Positions 1 through 5,743 of a DNA stretch of 5,743 bases are shown in pieces. Where the stretch lies: positions 1-5,743 of the forward strand of contig DGGS01000144.1 in NCBI GenBank assembly GCA_002392325.1, written 5' to 3'. This DNA comes from Bacteroidales bacterium UBA3868 (GTDB lineage: Bacteria > Bacteroidota > Bacteroidia > Bacteroidales > WCHB1-69). The stretch's first letter is position 1. Each line of letters opens with the position of its first letter. The notes beneath the pieces were generated by a model. It searched no databases and was not told the DNA's origin. It was given only the letters and a program-made list of their open reading frames with translations. The position numbers and the translations under genes were made by a program.

Positions 1-215
1 TAACCCTCCCATCCGGGAGCCGCATCAAGGAGCACCCGCACACAGAGGACGCCGAGATCTATTACATCTTGGAGGGCGAAGCGGAGGTTTCCGACAACGG
101 GAAATCCGCCACCATGCGCGCCGGTGATGTGATGTTCACCGGCAATGGGGAGATTCACAGCATTGCCAACAACAGCGGCAAGGATGTCCGGTTTCTGGCC
201 TGTATTTTAAAATAA
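1..215 (+). CDS. Small cupin-domain protein, 3' part only
   Basis: The last 70 codons of an open frame run from position 3 to the TAA at 213-215; the start lies left of the window. Both cupin motifs are visible. Counting from the first visible residue, motif 1 is G5-x5-H11-P-H13-x4-E18-x6-G25, an exact fit to the family pattern, with two His and one Glu as metal ligands. Motif 2 is G41-x5-G47-x-G49-x2-H52-x3-N56, which keeps the fourth metal ligand (His52) but has Gly where the usual Pro sits. It is therefore probably a metal-binding, single-domain cupin beta-barrel. Such proteins are usually about 100-120 aa, so roughly 30-50 N-terminal residues are missing. The substrate cannot be told: the family includes isomerases, dioxygenases, sugar-binding and regulatory proteins. 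The thioesterase gene follows after 11 nt, so the two are probably co-transcribed. Cupin fold: high confidence; function: unknown. Confidence 0.87.
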   Translation, partial: TLPSGSRIKEHPHTEDAEIYYILEGEAEVSDNGKSATMRAGDVMFTGNGEIHSIANNSGKDVRFLACILK

Positions 216-226
216 ATGAGCATATT

Positions 227-754
227 ATGAAAAAGATAATCAACCCATGGGTGGGCAACACCAATGGATACAATTGTTTCGGATGCGACCCCAACAACCC
301 GATGGGCATGCAGATGAGTTTTTACTGGGACGAGCAGGATGTGGTTTCCGTATGGCGCGCTGGTGTGAACCATGTGAGCTGGATTGACACGCTGCACGGC
401 GGATTGCAAGCCACTCTGCTGGATGAGATATGCGGATGGGTGGTCTTCTTCCAACTGCAGACCTCCGGTGTTACCGCCAAGATGGAGATGCGCTACCGCA
501 AGCCCGTGAGCACCAAATGGCCATACATTCTGCTGCGCGCACGCCTTGTGGAACATCGTCGCACCTTGGCCACGGTCCGCGGAGAAATATGGAGTCCCGA
601 TCATGTTCTGTGCGCCGAGTGCACCTGCACCTACTTTGTGTATCCGACAGAGAAGGCGCTTGAGATGGGCTATGAGCCCGCCCTGCTCGACGACACAGAA
701 CTATCACTGGAGGATGTGATCCAAAAGACCATTTACAAAGACATTCGCAAATAA
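227..754 (+). CDS. PaaI-like hotdog-fold acyl-CoA thioesterase
   Basis: This 175-aa protein fits the PaaI/4HBT-like hotdog family, cytoplasmic enzymes that hydrolyse acyl-CoA thioesters to free acid and CoA. Visible signs are the N-terminal CFGCDPNNPMGM segment (residues 17-28), common in this subgroup; the HGG motif at 57-59 leading into the central hot-dog helix with LLDE (64-67), whose Asp66 or Glu67 is the likely catalytic acid; and the strand TAKMEMRYRKPV (83-94) typical of the sheet. A charged C-terminal helix (about 155-175) extends beyond the core. No signal peptide or membrane segment is seen. The ATG at 227 is preceded by an AT-rich stretch without a Shine-Dalgarno sequence. The gene is complete and probably in an operon with the cupin gene 11 nt upstream. 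Its acyl substrate cannot be inferred, and a detoxifying or housekeeping role is a guess. Fold assignment is secure, exact activity is not. Confidence 0.85.
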   Translation: MKKIINPWVGNTNGYNCFGCDPNNPMGMQMSFYWDEQDVVSVWRAGVNHVSWIDTLHGGLQATLLDEICGWVVFFQLQTSGVTAKMEMRYRKPVSTKWPYILLRARLVEHRRTLATVRGEIWSPDHVLCAECTCTYFVYPTEKALEMGYEPALLDDTELSLEDVIQKTIYKDIRK

Positions 755-814
755 CGCTTCTGGAGTCAACGTAAACTCTTTTCCCTTTTGGCTAAAGGTT
801 TGTATATAGAATTC

Positions 815-3742
815 TCATTCTGAGATATGCGGCAAAATATCCACCGTGCTGCTGGAAGAGTGCGGGGCCTGGTTCACCTGTATCTGCACGGCTATTTTGT
901 CCTTCACCTCATCGCGGTGACTGATGGCACACACCTGGCGGTTGTTGCTGGTTCGCAACGACTCCAAGGTGTTGATGGCCCTCTGCAACGGTTCGCCACT
1001 CAATGTGCCGAAACCCTCGTCAATGAACAAGGTCTCCACCTTCAAACTCTGCCCAATCTCACTCAACGCCAATGCCAACGCCAACGACACCAGGAAACCC
1101 TCACCACCCGAGATGGTGCTGACCGGACGCTTCACACCACCCTCATAGGCATCCTCCACCAGAATAATCAGGTCCTGCCCTGGCGCGGTATGCAATGTGT
1201 AGCGGTCCGTAAGCGTCCGCATGTGCACATTGGCGGCATTCACCAGGTTGGCCAGGATATAACTCTGCGCAATGAGCCGGAATTTGTCGCCCTTCGCATC
1301 CCCAATCAGGTCGTTAAGTTTTTTCCACCGGTCATATACAGTCTGTCTCTTCTTGAACTCAATTTCAAGTTCGGCATGCTTCTCTATCAGTTTGTCATCG
1401 TCATCCAACTTTTGCTTGTCGGCACCCACTGTTTCATTCAATATTTTTTGCTTCTCCTGCAACTCACTGAGAATGCCATCCAACGACTCAATCGTTTCAT
1501 TTTCAGCTATTTCCGGTTTGGCCTTCTCATGGTCTTCTATCTGCTCGCCAATGGTTTTCAATGCGCTATTGGCTGCGGTAAACGCATCATTTGCATTTTT
1601 CACTGTTTGGCGTTGCTGCTCGATTACACCTTTAAGTTTAATAAGTTGCTCTAACCGTTCCTTCGTCATTTCAGGATTGACTTTTATATAATTGTCAAGG
1701 TCATCCTGATTGGCCTTCAATCTCTCCTTCGCCGTTTTCTTGTTCGTCAAAGCAGCCGTAACCTCGTTCGTCAGCGTCTGTGCCTTAGCCAGTATGTTGG
1801 GCAACTCTGCCGCGTTTTGATGGGTGAGGGACTTCCATTTCGGCAACTCGCTTAGCATCTGGTCAAACAATGTATCAAGTACACCTATCTTGTTATCTCT
1901 CAAATCCTTAATCTCACTATGCAAGTTTTCAAGTTTCTTTGCCCGTTCTATCTTCTTTCCGATTTCCTCCTTCCGTTTTTCCGCATTTTCCATCGCTTGT
2001 TCCAAAACCTCAGGGGTATGCTCATCCAATTTTTCGATGTCACACTTCTCTAATGCCTTCTTGGCATCATTTTGTGCCTTCTCAAGAGATGTGTCCTCAT
2101 CAAATGCCATCAACTCTTTTTCATAAGCGGGTCTGTTCTGTTTCAACCAAATGTCACATTCATTGTACTGTTTGTTAAAGCCATCAAATGCTTTTTTTGC
2201 TTCGTCACATTTCTTTTTCGCATCTTCCACAATCCGTTTCAATTGGTCTTCATGCGGAACCTTATCCAGTGATTTTATCTCCTGTCCACAAATCGGACAT
2301 CTGTGGTTAATCTGCAGGTTGGCACGCAATTTCTCCGCCAGCGTATCTATGGCCAAATTCAACCGCTCGTATTCTTTAACCGATTCTTCATGCTTTGTCT
2401 TGGCAGACTCTACCTTAGGGACTAAATCTTCAAGTTCTTTACTTTTCTTGCCAATTTCCTTCTTTTTCCCTTCAAGTTCCGTCTGTTTTTCACTTCTCTC
2501 TTTCTCTTTCGCAAAATAGGCACCCACGAACGCATTAGCCGCAATGATATTACCTGTCAGTTTCAAGACTTCTTCTTTCTGCCCATTCAATTCTTCCAAG
2601 GAAAGGTTCTCTCCTCCTTCCTCCTTGATTTCATCGTCTATCTTCCGAATCTGCTCATCAATGCTGTTTATTTTTTCACGAATGAACTCCTGGCCGTTCA
2701 GCACGGTTATGTACTTAGATTTCAATCCCAGAATTGTCTGCTCGGCCTTATCAATCGTTCCCGTCGCCTCACGAACAGCGGAAAGCCATACGCGCGCGTC
2801 AGTCGTACTATCCCAATCCTTCACATTCTGAAGCGCAAGTTTATAGGCATCCGACTCCATGGTCTGTTTAGCTTGTAATAGCGAACTATTCGCTTTTGAT
2901 TGATTATCGAGAAGTGTTTCCTCCGTTGACAACCAGTTTTTCTTCTTTTGAGCAGTGCCAAGTTCTTTTTCTAAAGTATCAAGTTTGCCCTTATTATCTC
3001 TTAAAGTTTTCTCCAATTCTTTCCTAACATCCTCTTTCATGGGCTGCTGTTCCTGCTTCTCAGGATCCACCTTATCCATCTCCTCCTTTTTCTTTTTCGT
3101 CAACTCAAAGACCATCGCACCAATTTGGGCATACTGCTCGGTGTTGGTAATCTTTTCAAGAATGGCGGCTTTTTCCTTGTTGCCGCTCTTAAGGAAACGG
3201 GTGAAATCGCCCTGTGCCAGCATCGTTGTCCGGCAGAACTGGTCGAAAGTCAGGCCCACGGCGACTTGAATGGCTTCAGCCATCGCTTTGTCTTTTCCGG
3301 TTCCCTTGATATTGCTCACGCCATTGCCAGCATCGGGTGAGTCCTCCGGATGGGTGAGGTTTTTAAGCGACCATGTGCGATCGAGATTCTTTTTCTTGCG
3401 TTCCACATGCCACTCGGCCTCATACTCATTCCCATCGCTGCCCAAAAACGACAGGCGTGCAAACGCCTCTGTAGTGTTTTTTCGCATCAACTGCTTGGTA
3501 TCCGTGATATCCATCTTATCAGCATCGCTTTCCCTCCATTCGCCATCCATCTCTGAGTTGGTCATACGCGGTGTGGTGGCGTAGAGAGCCAAACAGATGG
3601 CATCCAAAATGGTGGATTTGCCCGCACCCGTATCGCCCGTGATAAGAATCACATTGCTATCGGCCAACGGTTCTTTTTCAAAATCGATATTAGCATGCTC
3701 AATGGATGCTATATTTTTGATTTCCAATCTTTTCAGTTTCAT
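815..3742 (-). CDS. sbcC: SbcC, ATPase subunit of the SbcCD DNA exonuclease
   Basis: This is the 975-aa Rad50-like subunit of SbcCD, which uses ATP to control end- and hairpin-opening cleavage by SbcD during DNA repair and palindrome processing. All ABC-ATPase motifs are present. The N-terminal lobe has Walker A GDTGAGKST (36-44) and the Q-loop in MLAQGDF (Gln177). The C-terminal lobe has the signature SGGEG (878-882), Walker B LFIDE with Asp908 and Glu909, the D-loop region around 914-916 and the H-loop His942. Between them lie two long Lys/Glu-rich coiled-coil arms (about 200-480 and 490-790) joined by the zinc hook CPIC (Cys482, Cys485), which sits almost exactly mid-protein. Length is normal for the family and no key residue is missing. 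The ATG at 3742 has a strong Shine-Dalgarno sequence 7 nt away, and only 2 nt separate it from the sbcD stop. The gene ends 60 nt from the convergent thioesterase gene. Confidence 0.97.
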   Translation of the reverse strand: MKLKRLEIKNIASIEHANIDFEKEPLADSNVILITGDTGAGKSTILDAICLALYATTPRMTNSEMDGEWRESDADKMDITDTKQLMRKNTTEAFARLSFLGSDGNEYEAEWHVERKKKNLDRTWSLKNLTHPEDSPDAGNGVSNIKGTGKDKAMAEAIQVAVGLTFDQFCRTTMLAQGDFTRFLKSGNKEKAAILEKITNTEQYAQIGAMVFELTKKKKEEMDKVDPEKQEQQPMKEDVRKELEKTLRDNKGKLDTLEKELGTAQKKKNWLSTEETLLDNQSKANSSLLQAKQTMESDAYKLALQNVKDWDSTTDARVWLSAVREATGTIDKAEQTILGLKSKYITVLNGQEFIREKINSIDEQIRKIDDEIKEEGGENLSLEELNGQKEEVLKLTGNIIAANAFVGAYFAKEKERSEKQTELEGKKKEIGKKSKELEDLVPKVESAKTKHEESVKEYERLNLAIDTLAEKLRANLQINHRCPICGQEIKSLDKVPHEDQLKRIVEDAKKKCDEAKKAFDGFNKQYNECDIWLKQNRPAYEKELMAFDEDTSLEKAQNDAKKALEKCDIEKLDEHTPEVLEQAMENAEKRKEEIGKKIERAKKLENLHSEIKDLRDNKIGVLDTLFDQMLSELPKWKSLTHQNAAELPNILAKAQTLTNEVTAALTNKKTAKERLKANQDDLDNYIKVNPEMTKERLEQLIKLKGVIEQQRQTVKNANDAFTAANSALKTIGEQIEDHEKAKPEIAENETIESLDGILSELQEKQKILNETVGADKQKLDDDDKLIEKHAELEIEFKKRQTVYDRWKKLNDLIGDAKGDKFRLIAQSYILANLVNAANVHMRTLTDRYTLHTAPGQDLIILVEDAYEGGVKRPVSTISGGEGFLVSLALALALSEIGQSLKVETLFIDEGFGTLSGEPLQRAINTLESLRTSNNRQVCAISHRDEVKDKIAVQIQVNQAPHSSSSTVDILPHISE

Positions 3743-3744
3743 AT

Positions 3745-4938
3745 TTAGTCCTCCTTGGTTTTTAATGATTCCAATACTTCGTTAAACAGCGGTTGCATAT
3801 TCTCCTCGTCAAACAGCACGCTGTTCGTGTCGGCGGCATACATCCGCACCACTTCCCAGGGATCGGTGGCCTGGAACTCCTCCACGGTCATTTGCTGTTG
3901 GCCACTGCCATCTGTGCTATATGTCTTGCGTTTCGCATTGATGAAACAGAAAATATACGCTTTGCCTCTCGCCTGCTCCACCGCCTTATCGTAGGCGTTG
4001 GACGGCATGGCTTCGGGGTCTGTAATATTAAGGCGGACATACGCCTTCGTATCAGAAGGGAATGTCTCGTATTGCGCTATCACCTCTTTCCATGCACCGA
4101 ACACTTTCGTGTCGTCGGGATTCGGCAGCGTGACCAATGGGCGTGGATTTTGTATCTTCACCATTTTAAAATTGTCTTTGGTGAGCGTCGCATTGTGTTG
4201 CGGAATCTCCACTATGGTCACCGAATGGTCGTATGCTTCATCAAAACTGACCGCCATGGGCGAACCGCTATAGCGCACATTATGCTTGCCCGTATGCAAA
4301 AACTGCGGTTTGTGGATATGTCCCAACGCCAAGTAGTCATAGCCATCGCCTATTTTCGCGACATCCATCACATCCACCCCTCCCACGCGCTTGTCGCCCG
4401 CATCTTCGTGTCCTGTAAAATCCACTCCCGAGATGGCGGTATGCGCGCTGAAAACGACTGGCAGGTTGTCCGTATTCTTCTGGTTGGCCAAGTCAATCAA
4501 CTGCTGATAAATGTCCACTGGCAGATATCGGTCATTGGTAAACGGCAGTGCTATGACATACCCTTTGCCGGGCACCTCAACGATGTGGGACTCCAGGTTG
4601 TCCTTGTCGAACTTGCCAATCATGTGGACATTCAGGGCTTCCCATGGGGTTTTGAAAATCTCGTGTTTCGTGCCGCTGTCGTGATTGCCTGCCGTGACCA
4701 CGATAGTCATGTCGGGGCAAGACTTGCACAAGTCGGCAACGGCCTTGTTGAACATTTTCTGGACTGCCGGTTTCGGTTCGGCGGTGTGGTAAACATCCCC
4801 TGAAATCAGGAACAAGTCCGGTTTCTCCTCTTTCGCAATCTTGACCATCTGGTCGAGCATCGATTGCTGCTCGTCGGTGCGATCATAGCCATAGAGCACA
4901 TGCCCCAAATGCCAGTCGCTGGTGTGTAAAATTTTCAT
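3745..4938 (-). CDS. sbcD: SbcD, nuclease subunit of the SbcCD DNA exonuclease
   Basis: This 397-aa Mre11-like metallophosphoesterase is the catalytic subunit of SbcCD: a Mn-dependent exonuclease and endonuclease acting on double-stranded ends and hairpins together with SbcC. The phosphoesterase motifs appear in order: DWH (Asp8, His10), GDVYH (Asp48), GNHDS (Asn85, His86), SAHT (His166) and GHIH (His207, His209), followed by YSGSP (223-227). These supply the two-metal site. Residues from about 270 to the end form the capping/C-terminal region, less conserved but of normal length. The start at 4938 fits the family N-terminus MKILHTSDWH exactly; it has no Shine-Dalgarno sequence and is preceded by a probable promoter 40 nt upstream. 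The gene lies directly before sbcC in the usual sbcD-sbcC order. Its last codons (K-E-D) contain the ribosome binding site for sbcC. No truncation or unusual substitution is seen. Confidence 0.97.
   Translation of the reverse strand: MKILHTSDWHLGHVLYGYDRTDEQQSMLDQMVKIAKEEKPDLFLISGDVYHTAEPKPAVQKMFNKAVADLCKSCPDMTIVVTAGNHDSGTKHEIFKTPWEALNVHMIGKFDKDNLESHIVEVPGKGYVIALPFTNDRYLPVDIYQQLIDLANQKNTDNLPVVFSAHTAISGVDFTGHEDAGDKRVGGVDVMDVAKIGDGYDYLALGHIHKPQFLHTGKHNVRYSGSPMAVSFDEAYDHSVTIVEIPQHNATLTKDNFKMVKIQNPRPLVTLPNPDDTKVFGAWKEVIAQYETFPSDTKAYVRLNITDPEAMPSNAYDKAVEQARGKAYIFCFINAKRKTYSTDGSGQQQMTVEEFQATDPWEVVRMYAADTNSVLFDEENMQPLFNEVLESLKTKED
3750..3756 (-). promoter_or_regulatory. Shine-Dalgarno sequence of sbcC inside the sbcD 3' end
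   Basis: The minus strand reads AAGGAGG here, a perfect match to the core anti-Shine-Dalgarno complement, 7 nt before the sbcC ATG. It overlaps the last sense codons of sbcD, whose stop is 2 nt from the sbcC start. The visible starts of sbcD and the thioesterase have nothing comparable, so this site supports the chosen sbcC start and suggests translational coupling of the two subunits. Confidence 0.8.
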
Positions 4939-4978
4939 ATAGGTATTAGGTTTGATTTTAACTCTGTTTTTGATACCG

Positions 4979-4986
4979 CAAAATTA
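4979..4986 (-). promoter_or_regulatory. Probable sbcDC promoter, Bacteroidota -7 element
   Basis: The minus strand reads TAATTTTG, a full match to the Bacteroidota sigma-ABfr -7 consensus TAnnTTTG. It lies 40 nt before the sbcD ATG, which would give a leader of about 33 nt. The -33 TTTG partner is not evident: about 20 nt upstream there is only ATTATT. The site is supported by position and by the terminator between it and dnaK, but the consensus is short and AT-rich DNA produces chance matches. Confidence 0.55.
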
Positions 4987-4989
4987 CGA

Positions 4990-5088
4990 TTAATTTCGCA
5001 TTAATAATGTTCCAAGAACCTCATCAGGGCTTTTGCGGAAGGCAAGCTGACTGACAACCGTAGTCTGAGGTCGGTTCGCCCGACTCAT
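4990..5088 (-). CDS. Possible 32-aa small ORF upstream of sbcD (doubtful)
   Basis: On the minus strand an ATG at 5088 opens a 32-codon frame ending in TAA at 4990-4992, just before the sbcD -7 element. The peptide begins MSRANRPQTT, ends LLMRN, and is basic and hydrophilic with no membrane segment or recognisable motif. There is no Shine-Dalgarno sequence and no convincing promoter, and the first eight codons coincide with a hairpin (5066-5087). It could be a real small protein, a decayed gene fragment, or a chance frame inside a structured intergenic element. I do not recognise it and assign no function. Confidence 0.2.
   Translation of the reverse strand: MSRANRPQTTVVSQLAFRKSPDEVLGTLLMRN
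5066..5087. other. Bulged hairpin in the sbcD upstream region
   Basis: TGAG-g-TCGG (5066-5074) pairs with CCGA-CTCA (5080-5087) around a 5-nt loop, giving an 8-bp stem with one bulged G. Neither side is followed by a T-run, so it is not an intrinsic terminator. It could be an RNA structure or a protein-binding inverted repeat, or it may be incidental. Confidence 0.35.
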
Positions 5089-5184
5089 ACAGGGTAAAAG
5101 AATGATTCATAATGATGATTTAAATGGTTAACATGACATTATCCTTTTGGCAACAACCGTGCCGAAAAATGTCTTGGCAGACAT

Positions 5185-5218
5185 AAAAAAACGGGCACCG
5201 ATTTTTTGTCGGCACCCG
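5185..5218 (-). terminator. Intrinsic terminator of dnaK
   Basis: Arms at 5192-5201 and 5209-5218 form a 10-bp stem around a 7-nt loop, followed on the minus strand by seven Ts (5185-5191). In minus-strand RNA all ten pairs form, two of them as adjacent U-G and G-U wobbles. In plus-strand RNA the same two positions would be C-A mismatches and there is no T-run after the stem. The terminator is therefore directional and serves dnaK, about 100 nt after its stop. It should insulate sbcDC from dnaK transcription. Confidence 0.87.
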
Positions 5219-5238
5219 CATTTGATATGATTAGTATT

Positions 5239-5308
5239 GTTCGGTATTGCTGCGAAATCCCGCAATAACTTCCTCACCTCGGCAATGCTCGAACAAGTTC
5301 GGCATTGC
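5239..5308. repeat. Three copies of a 12-nt motif forming hairpins in the dnaK 3' untranslated region
   Basis: GTTCGGcATTGC at 5297-5308 and GTTCGGtATTGC at 5239-5250 are direct copies differing at one base; 5282-5294 is an inverted copy with one inserted T. The central pair forms a strong hairpin (5282-5308): 11 bp, one bulged base, loop CAAG. A second, weaker stem pairs TATTGC (5245-5250) with GCAATA (5262-5267). The strong hairpin begins 13 nt after the dnaK stop. With no T-run it is not a classic terminator. It may protect the dnaK mRNA 3' end or be a REP-like intergenic repeat. Confidence 0.55.
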
Positions 5309-5321
5309 GCTAGGTTCGTCA

Positions 5322-5743
5322 TTATTTGATTTCCTCGAAATCGACATCTTGGACTTCTCCGTCGTTGCCGGATCCGCCTTGCGGGCCTTGAGCGCCGCCT
5401 TGAGGACCTGCCTGCTGGTTGAAGCCGCCGTTGAAGTCAGCACCCGGTTGCTGGGCACCACCCTGCTGGTACATCTTGGCAGAAGCGGCCTGCCATGCGC
5501 CCTGCAACTCAGCCGTAGCCGCATCAATACCGGCGAAATCCTTGTTGTCGTGCGCCGTTTTCAACTTGGCGGCAGCGGCCTCGATCTTGGTTCTGTCGTC
5601 AGCGGGCACTTTGTCACCAAACTCCTTGAGTTGTTTCTCGGTGGTGAACACCAATGAGTCAGCGGCATTCAGCTTGTCGATTTCCTCCTTGGCTTTCTTG
5701 TCGGCTTCAGCATTAGCTTCGGCTTCGGCCTTCATGCGCTTGA
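5322..5743 (-). CDS. dnaK: DnaK (Hsp70 chaperone), C-terminal part only
   Basis: The last 139 residues of DnaK are visible; the start is beyond the right edge of the window, and the Met codon at 5733-5735 is internal, since the frame stays open upstream (K-R before it). DnaK is the cytoplasmic ATP-dependent chaperone that works with DnaJ and GrpE in protein folding and heat-shock recovery. What is seen is the end of the substrate-binding domain, the helical lid including [19 protein letters not shown], and then a disordered Gly/Gln/Pro-rich linker. The protein ends with the conserved acidic tail DVDFEEIK. The ATPase domain and beta-sandwich lie outside the window. The stop is TAA at 5322-5324, followed by a hairpin repeat cluster and an intrinsic terminator about 100 nt on. 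The family assignment is firm. Heat-shock regulation is expected from the family but cannot be seen here. Confidence 0.96.
   Translation of the reverse strand, partial: KRMKAEAEANAEADKKAKEEIDKLNAADSLVFTTEKQLKEFGDKVPADDRTKIEAAAAKLKTAHDNKDFAGIDAATAELQGAWQAASAKMYQQGGAQQPGADFNGGFNQQAGPQGGAQGPQGGSGNDGEVQDVDFEEIK

Larger units (their letters stand above)
4939..5321. other. dnaK-sbcD intergenic region, no confident gene
   Basis: This 383-nt stretch separates the dnaK stop from the sbcD start, both on the minus strand. Read in the direction of transcription it contains a hairpin-forming repeat cluster just after dnaK, an intrinsic terminator, a quiet AT-rich stretch (about 5100-5180), a possible 32-codon ORF with an internal hairpin, paired ATTAAT palindromes and the probable sbcD promoter. 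I see no tRNA, rRNA or CRISPR structure in it. Confidence 0.7.

Noticed and set aside
216..230. A four-codon minicistron (ATG at 216, TGA overlapping the thioesterase ATG) that could mediate re-initiation.
   Set aside because: It is too short to distinguish from chance in an AT-rich leader and has no ribosome binding site.
784..798. Possible bidirectional terminator between the convergent thioesterase and sbcC genes (CCTTT / AAAGG stem, 5-nt loop).
   Set aside because: The stem has only 5 bp, is AT-rich and is followed by no real T-run on either strand, so it is too weak to call although the position would suit a terminator.
827..1654. Long open frames on the plus strand opposite sbcC (for example 275 codons) and opposite sbcD (336 codons at 3793-4803).
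   Set aside because: They lie antisense to genes with complete, ordered family motifs and are rich in residues expected from the complement of those codons; they show no motif of their own.
815..3742. The idea that the SMC-like protein belongs to an antiphage defence system rather than housekeeping SbcCD.
   Set aside because: It sits directly after an intact sbcD in the standard order, has a normal zinc hook and length, and is next to dnaK, with no accessory or mobile genes in view.
5061..5087. A GGTTCG-like segment resembling a tRNA T-arm.
   Set aside because: The loop is 5 nt rather than 7, and there is no acceptor, anticodon or D-arm pairing around it.
5128..5322. A 64-codon minus-strand frame whose ATG overlaps the dnaK stop (TAATGA), suggesting a coupled gene.
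   Set aside because: It runs through the hairpin repeats and the intrinsic terminator of dnaK, has no recognisable motif, and its overlap with the stop is easily chance.

Overview
The window looks like chromosomal DNA from a member of the Bacteroidota, most likely Bacteroidales and perhaps Prevotella-like. Three things point there. The DnaK C-terminus has a Gly/Gln-rich linker ending in a DVDFEEIK tail. Most visible gene starts lack a Shine-Dalgarno sequence. The best promoter signal upstream of sbcD is TAATTTTG, which fits the Bacteroidota -7 element TAnnTTTG. The genus is inference; the genes themselves are recognised from their motifs.

Layout from left to right. On the + strand are the 3' end of a small cupin gene (1-215) and, 11 nt later, a complete PaaI-like hotdog thioesterase gene (227-754). 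After a 60-nt convergent gap comes a large minus-strand operon, sbcD (4938-3745) then sbcC (3742-815). It encodes the two subunits of the SbcCD (Mre11-Rad50 type) DNA end-processing nuclease. Upstream of sbcD is a 383-nt stretch without a confident gene (4939-5321). It holds the probable sbcD promoter, a doubtful 32-codon ORF, several hairpins and the dnaK terminator. The right edge carries the 3' end of dnaK on the minus strand (5743-5322, start outside the window).

How the genes work together. SbcD supplies the metal-dependent nuclease active site and SbcC the ABC-type ATPase with a long zinc-hook coiled coil. The two are separated by 2 nt and probably translationally coupled through a strong Shine-Dalgarno sequence inside the last sbcD codons. 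dnaK lies upstream on the same strand but appears to be a separate unit, because a good intrinsic terminator lies between it and sbcD. The cupin and thioesterase genes look like an unrelated small operon.

I looked for a new system and found none in the protein-coding part: it is ordinary core-genome content with intact catalytic motifs. The less explained material is in the dnaK-sbcD intergenic region: a 12-nt motif in three orientation-alternating copies that forms hairpins just after dnaK, a short ORF or structured element, and paired ATTAAT palindromes next to the sbcD promoter.
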